A DNA stretch of 64,000 nucleotides from Gilvimarinus polysaccharolyticus (GTDB lineage Bacteria; Pseudomonadota; Gammaproteobacteria; Pseudomonadales; Cellvibrionaceae): assembly GCF_001187555.1 (NCBI RefSeq), contig NZ_LFIJ01000001.1, positions 1,886,078-1,950,077 of the forward strand, read 5' to 3'. Of this stretch, positions 43,475 to 52,155 are shown piece after piece. Made by a program: the position numbers and the translations under genes. The notes under the pieces were generated by a model. It was not told where the DNA came from, made no database searches, and saw only the letters and a list, made by a program, of their open reading frames with translations. Position 1 is the first letter of the stretch; every line of letters starts with the position of its first letter.

Positions 43475-45073
43475 CTATTTCCCGCCGAATTTACCTGCAT
43501 CGCGAGGTGCAGACTTTCCAGCTTCTCCCGCTTCTCTGAGACCGGGGCCGGATAAAGCATCGTTACTAAGACCTCCTGCTTTAACACCCACTGTTGTCAA
43601 CAATGATGTAAACAGGATCGGCAACAAAATATGCATCCATCGAGTAATAAAATTCAGAGCTGACACGGCGATGTCCATATTTTCGCCCTGCGAATAGCGC
43701 GAGTTAAAAATAATCCAACCACCTAGATCTCCGCCAGAAACACCGCTCCAGGCGGACAGTAAGTAATTGTCTAGCCATGCCGCAACTGCAAATAAAAATA
43801 TCCAGAAATAGACAGAAAATTTGACCAGCATGATCGTAACGACGGCGCCCAAGCTGTAACCGCTGGCAATCAACATAATGGGAATCAAAAACGTGATTAC
43901 CATCAGTAAAATAGCTCGCAACATGGGCGCGGCCGTCTGCGTTACCAGTGCCTTGCTACGATCTCCCATAGACATAATATCTGTAATAACTGCTACGCCT
44001 CGACTGGTCATTGCCGATCCATCCCTTGCTCTTTCTTTCCAAGTGCTACGGGGGTAATCATTGCCCATCACCATTTTTCTTGTATCGATGTCGGTCATTA
44101 AAATACTTTTCAGCAGCATGTCGTCATACGTTGGCCGCGGCGTCACATTGTTATCGAGCTGTGACTGGACGTATTCAGGCCAGAATGAGGCAAGGTCTGT
44201 ATGGTCGGTTTTGAAGTGATGAATTAAGCGATCACGCAAACCGTTTTCAGGAATCATCCACCACTCATCGCAGAACGGATAACCCTTGCCGTCGGCTAGC
44301 GTATAGTTAGTTGCTTTTGCTTCATCTCTCGACGTGTCATAAGGCAAGCTTGTTAAGCCTTCTTCAGCACGAAAGTGGCGGTAGTATTGTTGGCCATTAA
44401 GAAAAATTTCACTGCCCGCCCACTCGACATCGTCTGCCGGTGCGCCGCCCATGGTCATCGGGGGTTTGTCATGCAGATAGCGGTTAAGGCTCGGACGCCA
44501 GCAGTCGCGCATAAACATACCAAACTCATCGGCGAGGCTCATGTCCTCAATTTTCGTAGTAGAAACGATCGTTGAGATTCTTCGAATGTCGGTTTGACAC
44601 GGAAGTGCCGCCTTAGCACTCAATGATAATGACGACGCGACATAATCCCAGACATACCAGATCACCGGTATCTTAATAGTGTCGCTACCCAGATCCAGTT
44701 CCTGTACTTGATCGTAAGTGGTGCCGGTGTTGCGATAGGCGTTCTCTTCAACGTCGGGTGTGGAGCCCCCATCGCCTGGATTGCAGGTGCTGTCCATGGC
44801 TTTCACATTATTGACGGACAAATTGACCATCGGGTTAACGCACAGCAGAAGCACGAAGAACGCCACATACAGCTGCATTTCAGTTTTATTAAAAAATGAG
44901 ACACCAATATCGTCTTTGTCACGATTGTTCCGCGCCTCAATGATGTTGCCGCCAATAATAAAAGCGAACGGAATCAGAATGATGCCGGTACCCATCATGA
45001 GCAGGAAAAGCCCATTATTGATATGCCAGCCCATCACGGTGGTATAAAGCTCAAAAGCGTCGTTGACGATCAT
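43475..45073 (-). CDS. traG: TraG-N-type conjugative membrane protein
   Basis: This is the TraG N-terminal domain family, the inner-membrane part of the mating pore that in F-like systems serves pilus assembly and mating-pair stabilisation. There are several spans: near the N-terminus (LFLLMMGTGIILIPFAFIIG, then MQLYVAFFVLLLCV) and in the C-terminal third (ILLMVITFLIPIMLIAS; VKFSVYFWIFLFAVA; ILLPILFTSLLTTVGV). The ATG at 45073 was chosen because it makes a 4-base overlap with the upstream gene; a longer frame to 45151 exists. It is the last gene of the operon. Confidence 0.82.
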   Translation of the reverse strand: MIVNDAFELYTTVMGWHINNGLFLLMMGTGIILIPFAFIIGGNIIEARNNRDKDDIGVSFFNKTEMQLYVAFFVLLLCVNPMVNLSVNNVKAMDSTCNPGDGGSTPDVEENAYRNTGTTYDQVQELDLGSDTIKIPVIWYVWDYVASSLSLSAKAALPCQTDIRRISTIVSTTKIEDMSLADEFGMFMRDCWRPSLNRYLHDKPPMTMGGAPADDVEWAGSEIFLNGQQYYRHFRAEEGLTSLPYDTSRDEAKATNYTLADGKGYPFCDEWWMIPENGLRDRLIHHFKTDHTDLASFWPEYVQSQLDNNVTPRPTYDDMLLKSILMTDIDTRKMVMGNDYPRSTWKERARDGSAMTSRGVAVITDIMSMGDRSKALVTQTAAPMLRAILLMVITFLIPIMLIASGYSLGAVVTIMLVKFSVYFWIFLFAVAAWLDNYLLSAWSGVSGGDLGGWIIFNSRYSQGENMDIAVSALNFITRWMHILLPILFTSLLTTVGVKAGGLSNDALSGPGLREAGEAGKSAPRDAGKFGGK

Positions 45074-45438
45074 AGCCAGTTCCCTACGTAGCCAACAAAA
45101 TTGAACGGGAACAGCAGCTCGTAAACGATTAACACCCTCAATAGCGGCCACCGCCAGCGCATTGCATATTCGGCGACCTGGAGCCGACTTTCAGCGTCGA
45201 TAAAGGTTTCTACAAACCAGTAAACTAACCTTGGCCATCCCACGATCAGCGCGGTATAAACAATCCACCGTGAAGCCGTGAACCACCAGAACGAGACTTC
45301 GGCAAAGGTACTCAACGATCGCGCGCGCTCAGGCGATTGAATCATCCAAAAACCGAGCAACGTTAATACGATCACGATGGCCAGCGTGGCCAATATAAAC
45401 GCCATGCGCTTTTTCCAGCGAGAAACGAAAGTAGTCAT
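45070..45438 (-). CDS. ICE membrane protein of the mating-pore operon (122 aa)
   Basis: Two clear membrane spans (about residues 13-32 and 50-68) and a third weaker one near the C-terminus. It overlaps its neighbours at both ends by a few bases, marking it as an integral part of the operon. In related ICEs a small hypothetical membrane protein occupies this slot between the PFL_4711-type and TraG genes. No specific function can be given. Confidence 0.75.
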   Translation of the reverse strand: MTTFVSRWKKRMAFILATLAIVIVLTLLGFWMIQSPERARSLSTFAEVSFWWFTASRWIVYTALIVGWPRLVYWFVETFIDAESRLQVAEYAMRWRWPLLRVLIVYELLFPFNFVGYVGNWL

Positions 45439-46790
45439 TAGTTTCTCACCCCACCACTGAATGGCTGGATATCAGGCGAGGCTGAGCGGCCTATCGCGGC
45501 GCCGGCGTCTCCCGAACTCATACGCGCTGAGCGTCGTTCCATGAGCACCTGAGCTGTTTTAGCGAATACCCGTTGTTTGACGTTTTGCTCATACAGAATG
45601 CCGTCAATCTCGGATTGCAGACGGGCCAGTACCTTATCCGCTTCTTTTTGGTATTCCGCATTGGCCGCGACATTGGGTTCTTGCCGGCCGGCCTTGATCA
45701 GATCCATGGACACGAGTGCTTTTTCAACCGTCCGGGCAAGTGCAAGTTCGGTGGCCAAGCGGGCACCTAGAATGGATCGCTCGGCCGTACTGCTTTCTTC
45801 TCGCAACGCGCGAATCAAATCTTCGGTGACCATAATGCCCATGCCAGGCGCGCTGATATTATCGAGTTCATCCTTGGTGGGCTGGCTCGACATTCCGACT
45901 AGGGCACCCAACTCTGGGGCGATGTATTCGCGCTCTTCTTTGATTTTTGTACGAAGGCCTTGGCCAATTTTAGTTTTAAGTTTGGGTGAACAGCTTTTGC
46001 AGACTTTCACCTCTTTCTCGCCGACCACACTGGTTACCCAGTCAACGGCATCGTCTCGGTGCGACCATAAATTTTCTATTCGGCGCTCCGTGGAGGCCGG
46101 GTTAAGGTGATCGTACCCGGCGCCAACCACGTCACCTACGGTACGAATGGGCTCTTGGTAGCGGCCCCCAAGATCGACACCACCAGGACCCTGTATGCCT
46201 TCATTGCCGGCCGTGCGCTCCACAGTTTCCTCGGCTTGCCCTGCATCCGGTTCAGATGCCTGATTGTTCCAGCTATCGCGAGTGCCGATCGACACCCAGC
46301 CATCCACGGGGTTCTCTCCGTTGGCAACATCATTCGTCATGGCCTCGCACGATTTAACGCTTAAGTTGTACTCTTCTTTTGCGTCTACTAGGCCTTTGGT
46401 GATCAAATCGTAAATGCCCGGATTGGCTTCTTGCAGCTTTGAGATCCCCCAGCTCGCGACCAGCGTTGGAATGCTCGCGATCACATCATCGACATAACCA
46501 TAAAGGCTACGCTCAGTATCACGCAGCGTGTTTTTGATTGACGCCTTTGGATCAAAGCCGGTACATACATTGCCAGCGCTCCAGCGAAACCCAACACCAA
46601 GATTTAAGTGATAGCGCTTATCGTAAGCAAACAAATAGGGTTCGCCGCCGCCTATGTTGTAGTACAGCGCGGAATTGTCGACAGGTCGTATATCGAGATT
46701 CGCAAAATCGATGTCAGCGGCAATAGCCGGCGCGCCGATAAAAGTTGCCGCCAGTACGATGGCATGCACTCGTTTAATGATTGTACGCAT
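45438..46790 (-). CDS. ICE conjugation protein, PFL_4711 family
   Basis: Family-typical features are the opening IDFANLDIRPVDNSALYYNIGGG and the later NVCTGFDPKASIKNTL, with a C-terminal helical region. The first 24 residues are a signal peptide (VLAATFIGAPAIAA), which decides the ATG at 46790, preceded by GGGAGC; a frame to 46814 exists. The protein is thus periplasmic and is likely part of the mating apparatus, in the position of F-plasmid TraH-like proteins. Confidence 0.85.
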   Translation of the reverse strand: MRTIIKRVHAIVLAATFIGAPAIAADIDFANLDIRPVDNSALYYNIGGGEPYLFAYDKRYHLNLGVGFRWSAGNVCTGFDPKASIKNTLRDTERSLYGYVDDVIASIPTLVASWGISKLQEANPGIYDLITKGLVDAKEEYNLSVKSCEAMTNDVANGENPVDGWVSIGTRDSWNNQASEPDAGQAEETVERTAGNEGIQGPGGVDLGGRYQEPIRTVGDVVGAGYDHLNPASTERRIENLWSHRDDAVDWVTSVVGEKEVKVCKSCSPKLKTKIGQGLRTKIKEEREYIAPELGALVGMSSQPTKDELDNISAPGMGIMVTEDLIRALREESSTAERSILGARLATELALARTVEKALVSMDLIKAGRQEPNVAANAEYQKEADKVLARLQSEIDGILYEQNVKQRVFAKTAQVLMERRSARMSSGDAGAAIGRSASPDIQPFSGGVRN

Positions 46791-46810
46791 GATTAGCTCC
46801 CGGATAGATT

Positions 46811-47863
46811 TCACATCGAACTCCCGCCGGCATCGCCAAAATCAGCGCCGTCGGTATCCATGAAATCGTCAAAATCTTCATCGCCGTAGCTGTTCGCTTC
46901 GTTCTCGGTTAGATCAATACTAAAGATCAAGACCGCGCCTTGTCGGGAACAGCAAGAGTACGGACGCCAGAGCAGCCAAGCGTATTGCTCGTCGGTGTCG
47001 TATTTAAAATTTGACCAACCTGACTTGGTGCCGAATATCTCTCCTTTGGTCTGATACTTGGGTACCAGCATTTGCCACTTGTGCGTTGCCATATCGTTTT
47101 CAACAATCTCCTCCGGTGGCCAACACATATCACCACAATCTTTTTCGGGCTCGATGCGAACACGCGTGGAGTTATCAGGATCAGTCACAATGAATCCGGC
47201 ACGCTGCGCCGATAACGCGGCCGCTTTCGGGTCCTCAGGATTAATCGACCAGCCACATCGTGGGTAGAGGTTGCCAAAGCGAACGGTGTTATCGCCTATG
47301 ACGTTTGAGCTGGTATAGCTTTTGGTATCAAACATATCGGGTATGTTCATATGCCAGCCGACATAATCTAGGGCCCACAGATAATAGGGTTTGTAGGCTG
47401 TAATACCCGACTTACAGATCATTTCATCGGATGAATCATGGAGCTCTTCGTAAATTGCAACGCCCGGGTTCCCCCAGACCTCTGCTTTTTTAAACCTCAA
47501 GTGATCCATATGCTTACCCTGAGTGGTGGCAAAACCCGCTGCAAAACCAAAATATTCTGAGCTATCAACTAGGCTCTGCATTTCCGAAAACGGTGTTTTC
47601 GCGTTGCTGTAGCTTGTCACCACAAAATCCGGCACGAAATTCTTAAACCGGATGGAGTAATCAAAGTCGCAGCCCCACGGTGTACAGGTCATCCAGATGC
47701 AAATACCCACGGGCTTCCAGTCGACGCAATCAACACATTCGACAGACGCCTGCAGAAGCATTTCCGTATCGATTTCATCGGCGCGTGCGCTGACAAAGCA
47801 CAAAGTTGCCAACGCTATTAAAGCGAATTTACGAATCACTGGTGTCCTTCCGAATGGCTTCAT
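46811..47863 (-). CDS. ICE conjugation protein, PFL_4710 family (TraU-like)
   Basis: A signal peptide (IRKFALIALATLCFVSARA, cleavage near residue 29) is followed by a cysteine-rich body with ECVDCVDW and CIWMTCTPWGC, as in TraU proteins, whose disulfides support DNA transfer. It has 350 residues, standard for the family. It is followed closely by the PFL_4711-type gene and preceded by the TrbC-like gene, the order known from Pseudomonas and SPI-7-type ICEs. Confidence 0.88.
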   Translation of the reverse strand: MKPFGRTPVIRKFALIALATLCFVSARADEIDTEMLLQASVECVDCVDWKPVGICIWMTCTPWGCDFDYSIRFKNFVPDFVVTSYSNAKTPFSEMQSLVDSSEYFGFAAGFATTQGKHMDHLRFKKAEVWGNPGVAIYEELHDSSDEMICKSGITAYKPYYLWALDYVGWHMNIPDMFDTKSYTSSNVIGDNTVRFGNLYPRCGWSINPEDPKAAALSAQRAGFIVTDPDNSTRVRIEPEKDCGDMCWPPEEIVENDMATHKWQMLVPKYQTKGEIFGTKSGWSNFKYDTDEQYAWLLWRPYSCCSRQGAVLIFSIDLTENEANSYGDEDFDDFMDTDGADFGDAGGSSM

Positions 47864-47874
47864 ATAACAGCGCC

Positions 47875-48303
47875 TCAGTCATGGTTTCCTCGATAGATCA
47901 TCAAAGCCTTGCGCACATTGGTGGTGCCGTAGACGACTTGCTTTCCGTCCAGAACGATCGCAGGTACCTTCTCGATGCGATATCGGATCGCCTGCCCGAA
48001 ACCCCGATAGGACTCACGAGCGGCCGAGATATGATCCTTTCCTTGATCGCTGGCAAGCCAATCGCTCACTTTTTCGCGCACATCTTTTTCGGTGCCGGTA
48101 ATAGAGGGCTTTTGGCGCTTGATCAGCTTAGGTTCGTCCAGATTCCAGAGAGTGATCTGCGCACCGGATAACCGGCTGATGGGCACACTGTGCATAGAGC
48201 TCCGGTAAAAGACTTCCACCTGAACAGGCTTTTGTGCATAACTGACTATCGATGCCACACAAAAATAAAAACACAATGCCGTTTTGTAAACTCTTAACCC
48301 CAT
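47875..48303 (-). CDS. ICE conjugation protein, PFL_4709 family (TrbC-like)
   Basis: A signal peptide (ALCFYFCVASIVSYA) is followed by a thioredoxin-like fold: VEVFYRSSMHSVP, then KVPAIVLDGKQVVYG as the cis-proline strand. The family carries no CxxC pair and is expected to be a structural or chaperone-like periplasmic component. 142 residues. It overlaps the upstream TraI_2_C-like gene by 10 bases. Confidence 0.83.
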   Translation of the reverse strand: MGLRVYKTALCFYFCVASIVSYAQKPVQVEVFYRSSMHSVPISRLSGAQITLWNLDEPKLIKRQKPSITGTEKDVREKVSDWLASDQGKDHISAARESYRGFGQAIRYRIEKVPAIVLDGKQVVYGTTNVRKALMIYRGNHD

Positions 48304-48674
48304 TGTGCAACCTCCCGGTCAAACAAATGTGTTGAAAATCGTGGAAGCAACCGCTCAACATTTTGAAACGGGACAAGGATGCCGACCTTGCATAAATTCA
48401 CGGCGAGAAGACCGCTGGGTCTACCTCTAATACGTTGACTGTGAAAATTACCTTGATCAACAGGGCTGCGTGCGTGCAACTGTAGTGATAAAAATTCATG
48501 TTGCGCGTCTAACCATTTGCCGGCGCAAAACAGCTTGAACGTCGTTGGTGATACGATAAATAATCCGCCTCTTACCACGTGCACGGGACTGTCATCGGCA
48601 CCAATCTTAATGGCCCCATTGTCGATCGACTTTTGTAGCCACGTGATAAAAGCACAATTGTTCGTTTGCCCCAC
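48294..48674 (-). CDS. free-standing TraI_2 C-terminal-domain protein
   Basis: Residues 7-60 (FITWLQKSIDNGAI; VHVVRGGLFIVSPTTFKLF) align with the C-terminal part of the relaxase in this same window (FLEWVKHGIQRKTL; LHFVEDGIFLVSP, near 63811-63930). Later RIRGRPSGLLAVNL also fits the family, TraI_2_C (DUF1528). At 126 residues it contains only this domain and lies inside the mating-pore operon between the VirB4-like and TrbC-like genes. It may compete with or assist the relaxase in DNA binding. That it is a duplicated relaxase domain is well supported; the role is inference. Confidence 0.75.
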   Translation of the reverse strand: MGQTNNCAFITWLQKSIDNGAIKIGADDSPVHVVRGGLFIVSPTTFKLFCAGKWLDAQHEFLSLQLHARSPVDQGNFHSQRIRGRPSGLLAVNLCKVGILVPFQNVERLLPRFSTHLFDREVAQWG

Positions 48675-48690
48675 AGCACTATCTCCTTTG

Positions 48691-48888
48691 TTACACCGCT
48701 TCTATACTGGGTATTTCCCATGTTTCTCGATAAGCACCAGACGAAGCCTGCGCGCTTGCGGTTGCTTTCAGCAGCGGGCCTTTCACGCCACCCACTACTA
48801 GATAATAAATGTCATCGCGCTGTATATTGCTCGGATGACAAGGGCACATGCCGGTTTCAGTCTCTTTAAATGCAACGGTAATAGTCAT
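48691..48888 (-). CDS. hypothetical small protein (65 aa) in the mating-pore operon
   Basis: The frame lies in the 240-base gap between the VirB4-like gene and the TraI_2_C-like gene, starting 25 bases after the former with GGGCAG before its ATG. It has a small cysteine pair (CPCH) and a beta-like middle (YYLVVGGVKGPLL). No family was recognised. Two plus-strand frames overlap it but oppose the operon, so this one is preferred. Confidence 0.5.
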   Translation of the reverse strand: MTITVAFKETETGMCPCHPSNIQRDDIYYLVVGGVKGPLLKATASAQASSGAYRETWEIPSIEAV

Positions 48889-48913
48889 TGATCTGCCCCA
48901 GTCAAATCGTTGT

Positions 48914-51742
48914 TTATCGATGCTCTAACACTGATCGCCGGCGCGCGTCACGAAGCCTGTCAGCCAACTTGAACGCCGCTTCCACTTCAGTGCAACCGTA
49001 CTCATCCATAACCAAGCGGCGTTCGCGTTTTTCTTCTTTCTCGGTACCGGCCAGCAACAAGCAAGGTGCCGGTGGCACGTTGCGAAATAGCCCCTTCATG
49101 GTGTCACCGAGGACAACGCCTTCGGTATATTTTCTTTGGACTTTCTTGGTGTTGAGCAACATGCTGCGCTCGTCGTCGGTAAACGTTTTAAATTTCTCAA
49201 TTTCTTTGAGCTCTTTCGAATTAACGAACAACACCAGCCACCACTCGAACATGGATAAGATCTTTTCCGCTTCGTCGGGGAAGTCTTCCATGTTCTGAGT
49301 GGCCATCCACAGCCAAACGCCGGCGCGCCGGCCTAAAAGTTTTGCCAACGTCACGAGGTATTTGGCGAGCAATCGCTCAGTTGTGATTACGTGCGCTTCA
49401 TCGGTTAGAGCGATGGTGTCGCGACCGTCGTCTTTGGTGCGTTTCGCTCTGGCAATGATTTGGTTCATGATGGAGATGTAGGCGACGGAGAGCTTGTCTT
49501 TGGTGTCATTGCCGCTGGCAAGGATGCCGAGATCGATACGAATGTAATCGACATCTGGAAGCTCATCACCCTTACGATTAAACAACTCGCCAGCGAACCC
49601 ATCGGTAAAGAGCTTCATCGAGTCGACCATCTCTTCGATGCGGCCGCGCTTCTCTTGTCGGTGCTCTTTGATGGCATCCAACGCACGAATAACATCTTCG
49701 GTGAGTAAGTATTCTAGGCCGGATTTCCGGCACTCAACGGCAGAGGTCAGGATGGCTTCTTTTAGGAGGGCGCCGTCCTGTCGAGTAAATCGTTTCTCTT
49801 CCGATTCGATACAACCCGTCACCATAATTTGGGCAATGATCAGTAGCTCACCCAGTAGGTCGCGCTCGATTTTTTCAGGTTCCTCTTCAGCGCCAGCATC
49901 GCCGGCATTATCGTTTTCTTCTATCTCGATAGCCGTAATGTCTTCTGCTTTAATGATATTGCCGTTGAGGTCCACCAGCTCCAGTGCGGATTGGAACGGC
50001 GCAAGGGACGGCGCGATTCCGGGCGACAGCGTAATATCGACGGTGCTAAGGCCTTGTTGCTTAAACAGCTCAGCCAAGAGACCAAAACTATTACCAGCTT
50101 CCATCACCACGAACCGTGGGCGGTAGACGGCCATGATGAGCATTTGCAAATACACAAGCGTGGCTGACTTACCGGCACCGGTGGGGCCGTAGAGGAACAA
50201 GTGAGCGTTACGGGCTCGATCTTCGAGGTTTAACGGATCCACCATGAAGGGCTCACCGCCACGATTGGAAAACAACAAGCCAGGATGCCCGGTACCGGTT
50301 TCGCGACCGTAGAATGGCAGTATGTTTGCCAGGTGCTGAGCATACATAAACCGGTTGCGGCGCTTGATGTGATCCAAACGATGGTCATAGCCCATCGGGA
50401 TAAACCGAAGGTAAGAATCCAATCGGTACACGTCGTCGTCACCGGCGATCAGCTCTAGGCTGTTATTGCCGAGCCAGCTGGTGACTTCATCCATTTGATG
50501 TTCTAGCTCAACATCATCGTCAGCTCGCAGCGCGATAGCGATCGATACCGGCAGAATGGTGTTACCGGTCTGCATCTGTTCACGACCGTGCTGAATCGCC
50601 CGCCTCGTGGCAGCGGCTTCTTCAGTCTGAGCCTTTGAGCGCTTTTCCATCATGTCGAGATGCTTCTTAATCGCGCTGCGCGTAGGCATCACAAACGTGA
50701 TGCTCAGGATGGCGGAACTGGGAAGCTGGTCCAGTACACAGATGGTGTGGTCATTGACTTGGCGCTCTGCGCTCAACACGCCAATTTCGGGGCGGTGTGA
50801 CAGACGCTCTACCTGCAGCACCGTGTGCGGCAGCCCATCGAAGTACCAATTACCGGTTTTCTTGTCTGATCGAGCCTCGGGCGAGACCACATCATCGGCC
50901 AGTGAATAATCAAACGTCGTTGCGAGTTCGTCCTTACCGACATCAACGGACGATACATACCGGTTGGATTCCAGCAGCACCTCAGTGTCGCCATCGGTCT
51001 GCGCGGGTGCCGGCCGGAACCAACGGAACAGCCAATTGCGAATGGACTCTCCGGTAAGCCGGTTGGACTTTATGCCGGCCACCTGGAGGTTCATGGTCAA
51101 CTTCTTGAGGGTGTTTTCCAGCTCTTGCACCGGGTTCATGTTGCGGCGCAGCTTGATACCCCGGCTCAAGCGCCGGTAAACCACCATATAGACCCGGCGA
51201 TAGTTGCCACCCCAAGGCAGCTCGTTACCGCTGGAGGAGTCAATATACAAACCCTCTGGTGCTCTCATGTCTTCCACGTGAGGCCGAAAGACATTATCGA
51301 CAAACCAATCGGTGTAGGGATGCACATCACCCACTTGCTTGGCTTGACGGCTATGAGCGTAATCGCGCACTCGGTCCGGCAAGTGCTTGAATTCGGCTTT
51401 ATCCGGAAACGCAAATACTTGGCAGATCCAAGGGCTACGATCGGTACCGGGAAAGCTTTGTGTCAGAACTCGCTGAATCGCATCGCGCTGCGAGATCATG
51501 TAGTCCATCGAGCGAGCCTCGGTACTGATCGGTTTAATCTCAACGACGCCGGCAACGCTATAGCCATCTTCGAGCAGCACTGCATTGTCATCGCCGACAA
51601 TGCCCAGCCATGGCAGTAGATCGCTGATACTGGCTTTATCACGGTAGCCACCTTCAAGATCCGCATCCGTTGCTGTTTTCTTGCCGAAGGGCGAACCATC
51701 GAGAAAAAGCTGCTTAAGAATGTCGAACGCGCCGGCACTCAT
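48914..51742 (-). CDS. traC: VirB4/TraC-like conjugative ATPase, PFL_4706 family
   Basis: This is the main ATPase of the mating pore. Walker A is YGPTGAGKSAT (Lys525) and Walker B is LTDEAHVIT in the C-terminal third, followed by ATQNMEDFP. The N-terminal third is the VirB4-type domain. 942 residues, as usual for this family. It overlaps the upstream lipoprotein gene by 4 bases. All nucleotide-binding motifs are intact. Confidence 0.94.
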   Translation of the reverse strand: MSAGAFDILKQLFLDGSPFGKKTATDADLEGGYRDKASISDLLPWLGIVGDDNAVLLEDGYSVAGVVEIKPISTEARSMDYMISQRDAIQRVLTQSFPGTDRSPWICQVFAFPDKAEFKHLPDRVRDYAHSRQAKQVGDVHPYTDWFVDNVFRPHVEDMRAPEGLYIDSSSGNELPWGGNYRRVYMVVYRRLSRGIKLRRNMNPVQELENTLKKLTMNLQVAGIKSNRLTGESIRNWLFRWFRPAPAQTDGDTEVLLESNRYVSSVDVGKDELATTFDYSLADDVVSPEARSDKKTGNWYFDGLPHTVLQVERLSHRPEIGVLSAERQVNDHTICVLDQLPSSAILSITFVMPTRSAIKKHLDMMEKRSKAQTEEAAATRRAIQHGREQMQTGNTILPVSIAIALRADDDVELEHQMDEVTSWLGNNSLELIAGDDDVYRLDSYLRFIPMGYDHRLDHIKRRNRFMYAQHLANILPFYGRETGTGHPGLLFSNRGGEPFMVDPLNLEDRARNAHLFLYGPTGAGKSATLVYLQMLIMAVYRPRFVVMEAGNSFGLLAELFKQQGLSTVDITLSPGIAPSLAPFQSALELVDLNGNIIKAEDITAIEIEENDNAGDAGAEEEPEKIERDLLGELLIIAQIMVTGCIESEEKRFTRQDGALLKEAILTSAVECRKSGLEYLLTEDVIRALDAIKEHRQEKRGRIEEMVDSMKLFTDGFAGELFNRKGDELPDVDYIRIDLGILASGNDTKDKLSVAYISIMNQIIARAKRTKDDGRDTIALTDEAHVITTERLLAKYLVTLAKLLGRRAGVWLWMATQNMEDFPDEAEKILSMFEWWLVLFVNSKELKEIEKFKTFTDDERSMLLNTKKVQRKYTEGVVLGDTMKGLFRNVPPAPCLLLAGTEKEEKRERRLVMDEYGCTEVEAAFKLADRLRDARRRSVLEHR

Positions 51743-52155
51743 TGGACACCTCCATCGAGGCGGTGATTAGCCGTCGGCGCTTCTCCGGGCATACCGTAGA
51801 TGTCACGCGACCATAATTTGAATGGCACGGTATAACCAGGCACGGGTAATCCATCGGTACCCACAGTGCGAGGACGTACATAGAGATAAAGCGTTGGATT
51901 CGGCAGTGTTGGAAACAGGTTATCGGTTTCGTTTTGCACTTGGCGCGTGTACGCGCTGTAGTCAGGATCTGGCTCTACCAATGCTCGGCCACCGGCCACC
52001 TGAGCGGTGCCCCCAATAGCGCCGCCACCGACTTTTTGATCGTAGACTTCGCGCATATCAAGCCCGTCGTCTTCAGGCTCTGGTATCGTGGAGCACGCCG
52101 ATAGCACGGTCATTAATCCACTAATTAAAGCTGTTCGGAGAATCCAAGGATTCAT
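51739..52155 (-). CDS. conjugative-transfer lipoprotein (TIGR03751-type)
   Basis: The signal sequence ends in the lipobox LSAC (cysteine near residue 21), so this is a lipoprotein, probably of the outer membrane, in the VirB7/TraV slot. The rest is short and polar with REVYDQKVGGG. 138 residues. It overlaps both neighbours (34 bases with the PFL_4705-type gene). Confidence 0.88.
   Translation of the reverse strand: MNPWILRTALISGLMTVLSACSTIPEPEDDGLDMREVYDQKVGGGAIGGTAQVAGGRALVEPDPDYSAYTRQVQNETDNLFPTLPNPTLYLYVRPRTVGTDGLPVPGYTVPFKLWSRDIYGMPGEAPTANHRLDGGVQ

Noticed and set aside
48517-48801. Plus-strand frames opposite the gap after the VirB4-like gene
   Set aside because: They oppose the operon and lie antisense to the TraI_2_C-like gene and the 65-residue ORF; no domain was recognised.
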